A DNA stretch of 64,000 bases, from contig NZ_LMVK01000002.1 of the NCBI RefSeq assembly GCF_001541315.1, positions 1-64,000 on the forward strand, in the 5' to 3' direction. This document shows, piece by piece, positions 18,548-27,458 of this stretch. Within the stretch, counting starts at the first letter, position 1; each line of letters begins with the position of its first letter. The position numbers were made by a program, and so were the translations under genes. The stretch is from Agrobacterium tumefaciens str. B6. Lineage in GTDB: Bacteria > Pseudomonadota > Alphaproteobacteria > Rhizobiales > Rhizobiaceae. The notes beneath the pieces were generated by a model, which worked only from the letters and a program-made list of their open reading frames with translations, did not search any database and was not told where the DNA came from.

Positions 18548-19747
18548 ATGAGAGCCAAGGGCGAGACTTATTCACGCAAGGCGGATGGGGAAAGCTGGAT
18601 AAGGCAGGAGGGCCAGGATGCTGGAAAGGCCAGTTTCCCCGAACTGTTCTTCGATATGGTCTTCGTTTTCGCGCTGATCCAGCTCTCCCACGCCCTCGCC
18701 AAGGATTTTGGGCCGACGGCCGCGCTTGAAGCGGGCATCCTGATATTATCGCTTTGGTGGTTATGGATACACACCACCTGGATTACAAACCTGCTGAACA
18801 CAGAAAAGGAGCCGGTCAGAATTCTGCTGTTTATCCTGATGTTCGGTGGTGTTTTGCTCGCCATCGCGCTGCCGGAGGCTTTTGCGGAGCAGGGCCTTGT
18901 CTTCGCCCTGATCTACAGCGTGATGCAGGTGGGGCGGAGCCTCTTTGCGCTATATGCTTTCAAGGACGAAGACCGGCAGTCCTTTCTGGTCTTTGTGCGC
19001 GTGACAATCTGGCTCGCGGTATCAAGCCTGTTCTGGCTGGCCGGCGGGCTTGTCGATCTGGCGGATCGCATTCTCCTGTGGGGCATCGCGCTTGCAATCG
19101 AATATGCCGGCCCCGCCTGCCGTTATGTCGTACCGGGCTTGGCCTCAAGCGACGAGGACAGGCTACATCTTTCCGGCGAGCATCTGGCGGAGCGATGTGC
19201 GCTCTTCGTCATCATCTGTCTTGGGGAAACGATCCTCACCACCGGGCGCACGGCCACGGAATATATGAATTCGGGCCTGACATTCATCGTCTTCTGCTCG
19301 GCCTTCGTCAGCACCGTGGCGATGTGGTGGATTTATTTCCATCATGGGCAGGAAGAGGCTTCGCGAAAAGCCGAGAACGCCGAAGAAAAAGCGAAGATTG
19401 CCCATAATCTTTTTAACTACGGGCATTTGCCCATTGTAGCCGGCATTATCCTGACGGCAGTAGGTGAGGATTTCAGCCTTTCCCATGCGCGAGAGGGCGC
19501 AACGATGCGGGAGGCGATCGCCATTCTCGGCGGTCCCGTCCTGTTTCTGTCCGGCAATATCGGCGTCAAGATTGCCGCCGCCTATCAGCGGCCGGTTTCG
19601 CATTTTGCCGGCGTGGCGGCGCTCTGCCTGGTTTTGCCGGTGCCGGGTATTCCGCTTTTTGTGCTGCAGCTGGCAAGCACGGGGATTCTCCTGCTCGTCG
19701 CCCTCTGGGAATATCTGGCGCTGAAAAAAGCAGGCAGCAATGCCTGA
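18548..19747 (+). CDS. LtrA-family (low-temperature requirement A) membrane protein
   Basis: 399-aa integral membrane protein. The family hallmark SFPELFFDMVFVFALIQLSHAL occurs near residue 30 (split across the first membrane segment), followed by roughly ten hydrophobic helices. Other typical segments are HLSGEHLAERCALFVIICLGETIL around residue 220 and LFNYGHLPIVAGIIL around residue 295. The family is named after a Listeria gene needed for growth in the cold; its biochemical role is not known. GGGGGTGGC precedes ATG 18548. It converges with the fusion gene at 19755-21224 with only seven bases between the stops. Confidence 0.88.
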   Translation: MRAKGETYSRKADGESWIRQEGQDAGKASFPELFFDMVFVFALIQLSHALAKDFGPTAALEAGILILSLWWLWIHTTWITNLLNTEKEPVRILLFILMFGGVLLAIALPEAFAEQGLVFALIYSVMQVGRSLFALYAFKDEDRQSFLVFVRVTIWLAVSSLFWLAGGLVDLADRILLWGIALAIEYAGPACRYVVPGLASSDEDRLHLSGEHLAERCALFVIICLGETILTTGRTATEYMNSGLTFIVFCSAFVSTVAMWWIYFHHGQEEASRKAENAEEKAKIAHNLFNYGHLPIVAGIILTAVGEDFSLSHAREGATMREAIAILGGPVLFLSGNIGVKIAAAYQRPVSHFAGVAALCLVLPVPGIPLFVLQLASTGILLLVALWEYLALKKAGSNA

Positions 19748-19754
19748 CGGCTAA

Positions 19755-21224
19755 TCATCCATAGGCAAGATTACGCACCCTGTCGTTCCAGAGCCGAAGG
19801 CTGCGCGCATAGGCTTCCTCAAAGGGCAGGGTCATATCATTGACCAGCATCAGCGCGATAGCGGCGGGGGGAATGATGATGGTTTCGGCCCTTTCGTCCC
19901 TTGCCGCCCCCGTCCAGACCGCCCGCCCATATTCGAAGGGGGTGGACATGGTCGGCAATTCGGCGGGCGGCGCCTCGCGGGGGGGAATGAGGAATGCCAC
20001 ATCCCTGCCCTTTGCAAGGCCAAAAATCCTGGTGGTGCGAAAAGGGGTAAATTGCGCAAAATCCCGCGTATTGCCGAGAATGGTGAGGTTTTCCACCGAA
20101 AGCAGCCGCGCCGTGTCCCGGTGAAGTTCCTGATAGGATGGCCGGGCGACGCCGATGATAGTGCTTCGGGCGCGAAGCGGGTTGAGAAGATGGACGACCG
20201 TGTTGAGCGGCAGGCGCATCTCCAGAATGCCATGCAGGCCGAGCAGGCTTTGAAACTGTAAAGACAGACCGCCGATCGGCAGATAGGCGATCCGTTCCGA
20301 GGATGTGGCTTTCGCCGCCTGCGAAAGCGAGTGGCAAAGGGGAATGCCGCAGGCCTGTGCGGCAAGTTCAAGCTTGCCGCCATTTTCGCCCTGGCCCACA
20401 TGGCCGTGCAACAGAACGCTGTATCCCGCCATGGAAACCAGACGGGCGGAATGCAGGAACCACGGCGCATCGCGATGTTTCGGCGACATGTAGGCCGGCC
20501 AGTCGAGATCCGCCGCTGCCGGCTGCTGCCGATCTCTTTCGATATGTTGCCACATGGCCTCGATGAAACCGGCAAGTTCGGCCGCGGTCACACCGCGATA
20601 ATGCATGGTGGCGAGCAGCGCGCCGATCTGTATGGGATCGGCATCGCCCTCGAGAATGATCGACAGCGCATCCATCGCCTCGTCTTGGGCGAGTGGCCGG
20701 CTGTTGCCGATGCCCATTGCCGAGGTCGCGATATATTTGGCAAGCCGGTGCTGCGGATCGGAATTGTGTCCGATGCGGGCGAGACGGTCGGCAATATTTT
20801 CCGGTGTCGGCTGGCCTTCGAGAAGAACGCTGGGGCGAAGCGAGAGCGGCGGCGCCTTCATCAATACCGGCTGTTCCCAACCGCTTTTATCGAGGGCAGC
20901 CGGCGCCTCCGGTCTGTCCTGCGAATAGTCGATCAGGTTTTCGGCCTCCGCCGCCAGCGAACGAATGCGCAGCCGCATATTCTCCGCAAAGGGGGTAGGG
21001 CGCAGGCCCTGGCCAGTACGCAAAAAAAGCGGGTCTCCGTATCTCTCCCGGAGCTGCTGCAGGATGCGGCTCATCGAAGATGTCGGCAGTCCCATGCCCG
21101 CAGCAGCGCGGCTTACACTGCCTTCCCGCAACAACGCATCAAAAGCGACAAGTAATTTCAGTTGTCCGAGCCTGTCGGGTTTTGTCGTGGAGGCTGGTTC
21201 TTCTTTTCTCTTGCCGGTTGTCAT
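19755..21224 (-). CDS. Fusion of LysR-type HTH with TrpD2-like (glycosyl transferase family 3) domain
   Basis: 489-aa two-domain protein. Residues about 20-85 form a LysR-type winged helix (LLVAFDALLREGSVSRAAAG, then SSMSRILQQLRERYGDPLFLRTGQGLRPTPFA), but no LysR effector domain follows. After a linker, residues about 145-485 resemble the TrpD2/YbiB branch of the anthranilate phosphoribosyltransferase fold: an N-terminal helical part (LAKYIATSAMGIGNSRPLAQDEAMDAL in two pieces) and a C-terminal part with LLHGHVGQGENGGKL where anthranilate transferase has its GTGGD loop. E. coli YbiB binds nucleic acid and lacks transferase activity. So this protein is probably a DNA-binding regulator or nucleic-acid protein; the ligand is unknown. 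Confidence 0.75.
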   Translation of the reverse strand: MTTGKRKEEPASTTKPDRLGQLKLLVAFDALLREGSVSRAAAGMGLPTSSMSRILQQLRERYGDPLFLRTGQGLRPTPFAENMRLRIRSLAAEAENLIDYSQDRPEAPAALDKSGWEQPVLMKAPPLSLRPSVLLEGQPTPENIADRLARIGHNSDPQHRLAKYIATSAMGIGNSRPLAQDEAMDALSIILEGDADPIQIGALLATMHYRGVTAAELAGFIEAMWQHIERDRQQPAAADLDWPAYMSPKHRDAPWFLHSARLVSMAGYSVLLHGHVGQGENGGKLELAAQACGIPLCHSLSQAAKATSSERIAYLPIGGLSLQFQSLLGLHGILEMRLPLNTVVHLLNPLRARSTIIGVARPSYQELHRDTARLLSVENLTILGNTRDFAQFTPFRTTRIFGLAKGRDVAFLIPPREAPPAELPTMSTPFEYGRAVWTGAARDERAETIIIPPAAIALMLVNDMTLPFEEAYARSLRLWNDRVRNLAYG

Positions 21225-21281
21225 CTTGCGATTTTTTTACTCCGCCGCTTATTCGGGGAGCCCTTTTTGCAATTTCTGGAA

Positions 21282-21298
21282 TTTAGAACTGTTCGAAA
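21282..21298. promoter_or_regulatory. Irr/ICE-like iron box upstream of the TonB receptor
   Basis: TTTAGAA-CTG-TTCGAAA matches the rhizobial iron-control element TTTAGAANNNTTCTAAA at 13 of 14 specified positions. It lies 74 bp upstream of the receptor start, suggesting control by Irr. The binding is inferred. Confidence 0.45.
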
Positions 21299-21371
21299 AC
21301 AAACGCGTTGCGCCCGCATCCCCTCCTAAATAAGTGGGGTTAAATTCTCAAGTTAAATGCGGGGGCGTAAC

Positions 21372-23480
21372 ATGGAATTGAAGTACCGCGGTCAGAACAG
21401 GGCTGCGACAATAATAAAGACCGGTGTTTCTGCAGCAATGGCTGGCACGGCTTTGAGCCTTGCTCTGCCGGCATTTGCGCAGCAGGCGTCCGAGGGAACC
21501 ACGGTTCTTCAGCAGATTGTGGTCACCGCATCCGGCTTCGAGCAGAATGTGAAAGACGCTCCGGCCAGCATCACAGTTGTCACGCGGGAAGATCTGGAAA
21601 AGGGCTCCTACCGCGATCTGACCGATGTCCTGCGCGAAGTTCAGGGCGTGTCCGTCACCGGCATTGCCAATGAAAAGGATATTTTCATTCGCGGATTGCC
21701 CGGCGCCTACACGCTGGTTCTGGTTGACGGCAAGCGGCAGAGCACACGCGATGCCCGCACCAACGGCAATTCCGGCTTCGAACAGAGTTTCGTGCCGCCG
21801 GTATCGGCGATCGAACGCATCGAGGTAGTGCGTGGGCCGATGTCTTCGCTTTATGGTTCGGATGCCATGGGCGGCGTCATCAACATCATCACCCGCAAGG
21901 TCGGCGATGTCTGGTCCGGCTCGGTCACCACCGAAGGCACGGTTCAGCAACATTCCAAATTCGGCAATAGCGGTCAGGTCTCCTGGTATGCCAACGGACC
22001 GATCCTGAAGGACCAGCTCGGCCTGCAGGTCTGGGGCAGGGGCTTCACGCGCGGCGAAGACGGTATTCTGAACGGCACCACGGGCGCCAGGGAATATGAT
22101 TTCAACGGTCGCCTGACATTCACGCCGAATGAAGATCATGACATCTATCTCGAAGGCGGCAAGACGCGGCTGCGTCGCGACGCCGAACCCGGCGAGACGC
22201 TGGCAGCGACGGATGCCAACGGCACCTACAACACCAATACGCGTGACCATTGGTCCCTGTCGCATACCGGCCGCTGGGGGCCGACCACATCCGAATTCTC
22301 GTTCCAGCAGGAATGGGCGGAGCGCACCAACTTCACCAGAAATATCCGCACGGGCCGCGTGACCGAAAACCCGCGCTCGCCGGAAGTGCGCAATACCGTT
22401 CTCGACGGCAAGTTCACCACGCCCTTCGAATTGTTCGGCAACCACACGCTGGTCACAGGCGGACAATATTTCGAGGCGCGGCTGACGGACCAGAATCCGG
22501 GACGCCGCACCGGTCGCGATGAGACATTTTCGGCGACGCAATGGGCGCTCTTCCTTGAGGATGAATGGCGCATTGTCGATAATTTCGCGCTGACGGGCGG
22601 TCTTCGTCTCGATAATCACGAGAAGTATGGCAATCACTTCAGCCCGCGCCTTTATGGCGTCTGGAGTGCGACCGAAGAGCTGACCATCAAGGGCGGCATT
22701 TCCACCGGTTTCCGCGCCCCGGAAATCCGCCAGATCGCGCCGGGTTACGCCTATACGACGGGTGGCGGCGGCTGCAGCTATGGCCCAAGCGGCACCTGCG
22801 GCGTGATCATCGGTGATCCCAACCTCGAAGCGGAAAAGAGCACGAGCTACGAAGTCGCCGCCCTCTGGGACAATGGCGACGTCGCTCTCGGCGCTACCTA
22901 TTTCTATACCGATTTCAAGGACAAGATCTCCAACGCGCTGGTGCTCAATCCGGATGGAACACCGGCCCGCTGGAGCGAAGACCGCAACTATCGTCTCTGG
23001 TATAACTACAACATCGACGATGCGGTCATTCAGGGTGTGGAACTGACGGCGACCTGGTATGCGACGCCAGAACTGACGCTGCGCGGCAACTATACCTATA
23101 CGCATTCCGAACAGAAAACCGGTGACTACGAAGGTTTCCCCCTGGCGCGCACACCTGAGCATATGGCCAATCTGCGCGGCGACTGGGTGACCCCGATCGA
23201 TGGTCTGGAAGCCTGGGCCTCGCTGAATTACCACGGATCGGAAATCAATGCCGGCCCGCGCATCGGCACGAATGGCACGCCGGTGACGATCAATGGCAAG
23301 GCCGGTCGCAAATATGACGCCTACACCACGCTGGACATCGGGGCGAAATATGCGGTCGCCGAAAATGTTGACCTCAATGCCGCCATCTACAATGTCTTCG
23401 ACAAGGATGTCGGCACCGATGATTTCAACACCGTCATGGAAGGCCGCCGTTTCTGGATCAGCATGACAGCCAAGTTCTGA
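21372..23480 (+). CDS. TonB-dependent outer-membrane receptor, FepA/CirA type
   Basis: 702-aa outer-membrane receptor for a ferric siderophore, probably a catecholate by resemblance to FepA/CirA. The signal peptide ends around AFAQQ (residue 37). A TonB box-like segment (LQQIVVTASG) follows, then the plug domain with ITVVTREDLEK, DIFIRGLPGAYTLVLVDGKR and the conserved PMSSLYGSDAMGGVINIIT. A 22-strand barrel fills the rest and ends with the C-terminal aromatic residue (KF) expected for outer-membrane insertion. A Cys pair in the extracellular segment GGGGCSYGPSGTCG could form a disulfide. ATG 21372 follows GGGGGCG. An iron box upstream and a strong terminator downstream make it a single-gene unit. 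Confidence 0.9.
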   Translation: MELKYRGQNRAATIIKTGVSAAMAGTALSLALPAFAQQASEGTTVLQQIVVTASGFEQNVKDAPASITVVTREDLEKGSYRDLTDVLREVQGVSVTGIANEKDIFIRGLPGAYTLVLVDGKRQSTRDARTNGNSGFEQSFVPPVSAIERIEVVRGPMSSLYGSDAMGGVINIITRKVGDVWSGSVTTEGTVQQHSKFGNSGQVSWYANGPILKDQLGLQVWGRGFTRGEDGILNGTTGAREYDFNGRLTFTPNEDHDIYLEGGKTRLRRDAEPGETLAATDANGTYNTNTRDHWSLSHTGRWGPTTSEFSFQQEWAERTNFTRNIRTGRVTENPRSPEVRNTVLDGKFTTPFELFGNHTLVTGGQYFEARLTDQNPGRRTGRDETFSATQWALFLEDEWRIVDNFALTGGLRLDNHEKYGNHFSPRLYGVWSATEELTIKGGISTGFRAPEIRQIAPGYAYTTGGGGCSYGPSGTCGVIIGDPNLEAEKSTSYEVAALWDNGDVALGATYFYTDFKDKISNALVLNPDGTPARWSEDRNYRLWYNYNIDDAVIQGVELTATWYATPELTLRGNYTYTHSEQKTGDYEGFPLARTPEHMANLRGDWVTPIDGLEAWASLNYHGSEINAGPRIGTNGTPVTINGKAGRKYDAYTTLDIGAKYAVAENVDLNAAIYNVFDKDVGTDDFNTVMEGRRFWISMTAKF

Positions 23481-23505
23481 TCTGGACACAGTCACAGAGA
23501 TTCAG

Positions 23506-23532
23506 AGGCGCCCAAGGGCGCCTCTTTTTTTG
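23506..23532 (+). terminator. Rho-independent terminator of the TonB receptor gene
   Basis: GAGGCGCCC / GGGCGCCTC forms a nine-base-pair GC-rich hairpin 26 bases after the receptor stop, followed by TTTTTTT. Confidence 0.92.
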
Positions 23533-23545
23533 AACGTTCGTCTAT

Positions 23546-23576
23546 TGACCTCAACTATGGTTGAGGAATTATACCG
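23546..23576 (+). promoter_or_regulatory. soxR promoter with SoxR box in a 19-bp spacer
   Basis: TTGACC (23546-23551) and TATACC (23571-23576) are separated by 19 bases, the overlong spacing used by MerR-family activators. The spacer contains the palindrome CCTCAACTATGGTTGAGG (23550-23567), which is close to the E. coli SoxR site CCTCAAGTTAACTTGAGG. The downstream gene is soxR itself, so this indicates autoregulation, as reported for A. tumefaciens SoxR. Confidence 0.88.
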
Positions 23577-23638
23577 GCTGCTCTTCACTGTGTTTCCGCG
23601 TTTTCCGAGCGGAAATCGTGCCGGAAGCAGGAGCCAGA

Positions 23639-24094
23639 ATGGAAAATACCGTATTCAAACACAGTCTGACGGTCGGGGAGGTTGCCCGTCGCAGCGGCAT
23701 CGCCGTCTCCACAATCCATTTTTATGAGACGAAAGGATTGATCGAGGGCTGGCGCACCGCCGGTAACCAGCGTCGTTATCATCGTGCTGTTCTGAGACGC
23801 ATCGCCATCATCCGCATCGCGCAGCGCGCCGGGATACAGCTCAGCATTATCAGGGACGCGATGGCCGATCTGCCGCAGGATCGGGTGGCGACGACGGCCG
23901 ATTGGCGCAGGTTCTCCCAATCCTGGCGGGAAATGCTCCAGCTTCGCATCAACAACCTGATCATGCTGCGCGATCAGCTGACCGGCTGTATCGGTTGCGG
24001 ATGCCTTTCGCTGGATGATTGTCCGTTACGCAATCCGAATGATGTTCTGGCCGATGACGGCGCGGGTCCGCGCCGTCTCGTATCCGCCGAGTGA
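23639..24094 (+). CDS. soxR: SoxR, redox-sensing MerR-family regulator
   Basis: 151-aa regulator. The N-terminal MerR winged helix is clear (SLTVGEVARRSGIAVSTIHFYETKGL split around residue 20), followed by the dimerisation helix. The [2Fe-2S] cluster motif Cys117-X2-Cys120-X-Cys122-X5-Cys128 (CIGCGCLSLDDCPL) is complete. Oxidation of the cluster by superoxide-generating redox-cycling compounds switches the protein to an activator. AGGAG before ATG 23639 fixes the start; the longer open frame upstream overlaps the promoter. No target gene other than itself is visible close by. Confidence 0.94.
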   Translation: MENTVFKHSLTVGEVARRSGIAVSTIHFYETKGLIEGWRTAGNQRRYHRAVLRRIAIIRIAQRAGIQLSIIRDAMADLPQDRVATTADWRRFSQSWREMLQLRINNLIMLRDQLTGCIGCGCLSLDDCPLRNPNDVLADDGAGPRRLVSAE

Positions 24095-24124
24095 GCAGAA
24101 GTTTCGGCACGGGACGATTGTCCC

Positions 24125-25612
24125 TCACTCGGATTCGGCTGGAACCCAAACGCTGACGCTGCCGCCATTGGTGGGAAAGACGCCCTTGCCGCTCTCATCA
24201 AGGGTAATATGTTCTTCCCGGTGCCCCAGAAAGTCGCGCCAGACCGCCCCGGCGTGATCGGGACCGAGATCGATCTGCTTTTCCGCCGGCTCGCCATTCG
24301 ACATCACCACCACGCAGCCCGGCGCATCGGCGGTGCCGTTGCGAATAAAGGCAATGCAGCTTGGGTCGTCGAAAATATCCGTCTGGGCTCCGTTGGCGAA
24401 ACGGCTGCGGGCCTCGATAAGCGCCGGCAGGCATTCGATGGCGGGAATGATGATCTCGTGTTCGTTGCCGTCATTGCCGGTGTCGGTATAACCAGTGCCG
24501 AACAGATCCGGATAAAAGACGCAGGGCACGCCCTCTTCGCGCAGCAGAATGATAGCGTAAGCCAGCGGCTTGAACCAGGGTTCCACCGGCGCTTCCAGCG
24601 ATTGCAGCGGCTGCGTGTCGTGATTATCGACGAGCGTGACGGCATGGTCGGGAACGGCGGAGACAAGCGAGCCGTCGAAGATGCTGCGCATGTCGAAATC
24701 ACCACCCTGTTTCGAGGCGTCGTGAAAGCGGTGATGAAGGGCGACGTCGAAAAGCATGAGCTGCTTGTCGACCAGCTCAAGATAGCTTTTCAGCGCCTCG
24801 AGATCGGGGTGCCAATATTCCGCCACGACGAACAGATCCGGATCGACCGTTTCGCGCATATTGCCGACCCAGTCGCGGAAGAACCAGGCCGGGATGTGTT
24901 TTGCGGCGTCCAGACGAAAGCCATCAACCTGTACTTGCTCGGAGAGCCAGCGGCCCCAATATTTGAGTTCCTCGTAAACCGCCCGGTTTCTGAACTCGAC
25001 ATCCGCGCCCATCAGATAGTCGAAATTGCCGTTTTCCTGATCGACTTCCTCATTCCATTCCCCATCGCCATATTCGTTGACGAGGCGGAAAATGCCGTCT
25101 TCGGTCGGCTCCTCGATATGGTCGACACCGCTGAAGCACTTCAGGTCCCAGATGAATTTGGAATGTTTGCCGTTGCGGCCGGGAAAGGTGAAGCGTGTAT
25201 AGGCAAGCGCCTGAAAGTCTTCATCGTCTATTTCGGTGCGGTCTTCGGGATTGACGCGGCGAACCCGTACCTTTTCCTTCTCGTCGGCACCCATCTTGTG
25301 ATTGAGAACGACATCGTGAATGACACGGATGCCATTCTCCTTCAGCGTCTTGCCCGCATGTTCAAGGGCGGCGCGATCACCATATTTGGTGGCGACGGTG
25401 CCCTTCTGGTCAAATTCGCCGAGGTCGAAGAGATCGTAGGTGTCATAACCCACCGAATAACCGCCGGCGGCGCCCTTGTAGGCGGGCGGCAGCCAAACGT
25501 CGGTGATACCCATTTTCGCAAGGCTTTCGGCCTTTTCCGCCACCTCGCTCCATAATTTCCCTCCGTCCGGATAATACCAATGGAAGAACTGAAGCAAGGT
25601 GCGTCCGGCCAT
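24125..25612 (-). CDS. Cytoplasmic alpha-amylase (GH13)
   Basis: 495-aa glycoside hydrolase family 13 enzyme that cleaves alpha-1,4 glucans. The four conserved blocks are present: DVVLNH (I), GFRLDAAKH with the nucleophilic Asp (II), VVAEYW with the acid/base Glu (III), and LVDNHD with the third carboxylate (IV). The N terminus [14 protein letters not shown] is that of the liquefying AmyS-like group, and there is no signal peptide, so it is cytoplasmic and likely acts on glycogen or imported maltodextrins. GAGGGAAAT before ATG 25612 sets the start. It stands alone, downstream of the pxp operon on the same strand. Confidence 0.92.
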   Translation of the reverse strand: MAGRTLLQFFHWYYPDGGKLWSEVAEKAESLAKMGITDVWLPPAYKGAAGGYSVGYDTYDLFDLGEFDQKGTVATKYGDRAALEHAGKTLKENGIRVIHDVVLNHKMGADEKEKVRVRRVNPEDRTEIDDEDFQALAYTRFTFPGRNGKHSKFIWDLKCFSGVDHIEEPTEDGIFRLVNEYGDGEWNEEVDQENGNFDYLMGADVEFRNRAVYEELKYWGRWLSEQVQVDGFRLDAAKHIPAWFFRDWVGNMRETVDPDLFVVAEYWHPDLEALKSYLELVDKQLMLFDVALHHRFHDASKQGGDFDMRSIFDGSLVSAVPDHAVTLVDNHDTQPLQSLEAPVEPWFKPLAYAIILLREEGVPCVFYPDLFGTGYTDTGNDGNEHEIIIPAIECLPALIEARSRFANGAQTDIFDDPSCIAFIRNGTADAPGCVVVMSNGEPAEKQIDLGPDHAGAVWRDFLGHREEHITLDESGKGVFPTNGGSVSVWVPAESE

Positions 25613-25651
25613 ATTTCCCTCACAGTAGTTAGCAGGTCGCGCCATAAACGG

Positions 25652-25680
25652 CCCGGCGGCGAAAGGGTTCCGCCGCCGGG
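25652..25680 (-). terminator. Hairpin after the pxp operon
   Basis: A ten-base-pair GC stem, CCCGGCGGCG / CGCCGCCGGG, with a nine-base loop sits between the leftward pxp operon and the amylase start. There is no strong U-tract, so it may terminate only partly. Confidence 0.45.
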
Positions 25681-25724
25681 GATGCGCGATCTGCAATTGT
25701 GAGGCCCGATGGCCCGTCCGTATA

Positions 25725-27458
25725 TTAGCCGGCTATGTCGAGAAGAGCAGCGCCCGCCTGCAGATAGTCGCCTTCCTTGACGATCAGACGGACTTTGCCG
25801 GCCTTGGGGGCGACAATCTGCGTCTCCATCTTCATGGCTTCCATGACGGCCAAAAGATCGCCTTGTGAAACCGTGTCGCCGTCTTCTACCTTGAAGGACT
25901 GCAAGGTGCCGGAAACCGGGGCGAGGATTTCACCTTCCTTTTCCTTGGTGGCGGCGGCGCCCGGAACAGCCGCGCTGCTGCCGCTAACCGCACCGAGACT
26001 GGAAAGCAGCAGGCTGGGCAGGCCAACCGATACGCGCTTGCCGTCGATTTCCAGAAAAGTGCGAGTAACGGAAGGGTCGTCGGCCGGTGCCGGTCGTTCC
26101 ATCGCATCCGGCATGGCGGCAAAATCGGTCTCGATCCAGCGGGTATGAACCTTGAAACCGTCAGTGCCGATGAAGTCTTCGGTTTCGATCGCGGCGCGAT
26201 GAAATGGCAGCACCGTGGCGATGCCTTCGATGCGGAACTCCTTCAGCGCGCGGCGGGCGCGACGCAGGACCTGATCGCGGTCGGCACCGGTGACGATCAG
26301 CTTTGCCATCAGCGAGTCGAATACGCCAGGCACGCTGGAGCCGCTGACGACACCGCTATCCACGCGAATCCCGGGACCTGAAGGTGCGTCGAAAACCGAG
26401 ATCGAGCCGGGTGTGGGCAGGAAACCCCGGCCGGGATCTTCGGCATTGATGCGGAACTCCATGGAGTGGCCACGCGGCTCCGGCGTTTCAAGCACCCGTA
26501 GCTTGTGGCCTTCGGCAATGCGGAACTGTTCGATGACGAGATCGATGCCTGTGGTTTCCTCGGTAACCGGATGTTCCACCTGCAGGCGCGTATTGACCTC
26601 GAGGAAAGAAATCGTGCCGTCGACGCCGAGCAGGAATTCGACGGTGCCGGCGCCGGAATAACCGGCGGCAGCGCAGATCGCCTTGGCGGCCGCGTGGATT
26701 TTCTGACGCTGTTCGGCGGACAGGAAGGGGGCAGGGGCTTCTTCGATCAGTTTCTGGTTCCGGCGCTGCAGCGAGCAGTCGCGGGTGCCGAGTACCAGCA
26801 CATTGCCGTGCTTGTCGGCGAGAACCTGCGCCTCGATATGGCGCGGCCGGTCAAGGAAACGTTCGAGGAAGCACTCGCCGCGGCCGAAGGCGGCCGTCGC
26901 CTCGCGCACGGCGGATTCGTAGAGATCGGCGATCTCTTCCATCTTCCACGCAACCTTCAGGCCGCGACCACCGCCGCCATGCGCTGCCTTGATGGCGACG
27001 GGCAGGCCGTGTTCTTCGGCAAAGGCGGTGACTTCGGCGGCGGAAGAGACCGGGCCGTCGCTGCCGGCGACCAGCGGTGCGCCGACGCCGGTGGCGATGC
27101 GCCGCGCCTCGACCTTGTCGCCCAATGCTTCGATAACCTGCGGGTCAGGGCCGATCCAGATCAAGCCGGCATCAAGCACGGCCTGCGCGAATTCAGCACG
27201 CTCGGACAGGAAGCCGTAGCCGGGATGCACGGCATCCGCGCCGGCACGTTTGGCAATCGCGATCAGCTTGGTGATATCGAGATAGGTCTCGGCCGGGCGC
27301 ACGCCTTCCAGCGCATAGGCTTCATCCGCCAGCCGGACGAAAAGCGCATCCTGATCGGGATCGGCATAAACGGCGACCGATTGCAGGCCATAATCGCGAC
27401 ATGCGCGGATGATGCGCACCGCGATCTCGCCGCGATTGGCAATCAGCACTTTTTTCAT
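25725..27458 (-). CDS. Biotin carboxylase-BCCP protein of the pxp operon
   Basis: 577-aa two-domain protein. Residues 1 to about 450 are biotin carboxylase: the N-terminal [22 protein letters not shown], the ATP-grasp glycine-rich loop [15 protein letters not shown] and the [14 protein letters not shown] segment are all intact. The last ~75 residues form a biotinyl domain with [10 protein letters not shown], the Lys in EAMKM being the attachment site. No classical carboxyltransferase lies nearby. Its start overlaps the stop of the fused pxpBC gene by four bases, so the two are made together. PxpB/PxpC-type domains are related to the carboxyltransferase half of urea carboxylase, which suggests a working partnership. 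Confidence 0.85.
   Translation of the reverse strand: MKKVLIANRGEIAVRIIRACRDYGLQSVAVYADPDQDALFVRLADEAYALEGVRPAETYLDITKLIAIAKRAGADAVHPGYGFLSERAEFAQAVLDAGLIWIGPDPQVIEALGDKVEARRIATGVGAPLVAGSDGPVSSAAEVTAFAEEHGLPVAIKAAHGGGGRGLKVAWKMEEIADLYESAVREATAAFGRGECFLERFLDRPRHIEAQVLADKHGNVLVLGTRDCSLQRRNQKLIEEAPAPFLSAEQRQKIHAAAKAICAAAGYSGAGTVEFLLGVDGTISFLEVNTRLQVEHPVTEETTGIDLVIEQFRIAEGHKLRVLETPEPRGHSMEFRINAEDPGRGFLPTPGSISVFDAPSGPGIRVDSGVVSGSSVPGVFDSLMAKLIVTGADRDQVLRRARRALKEFRIEGIATVLPFHRAAIETEDFIGTDGFKVHTRWIETDFAAMPDAMERPAPADDPSVTRTFLEIDGKRVSVGLPSLLLSSLGAVSGSSAAVPGAAATKEKEGEILAPVSGTLQSFKVEDGDTVSQGDLLAVMEAMKMETQIVAPKAGKVRLIVKEGDYLQAGAALLDIAG

Noticed and set aside
21348..23495. A 715-codon open frame antisense to the TonB receptor gene
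   Set aside because: It mirrors the high-GC third-position pattern of the real receptor gene, has no family resemblance and has no ribosome binding site. Similar long antisense frames at 343-1425, 35353-36672 and 39306-40772 were rejected for the same reason.
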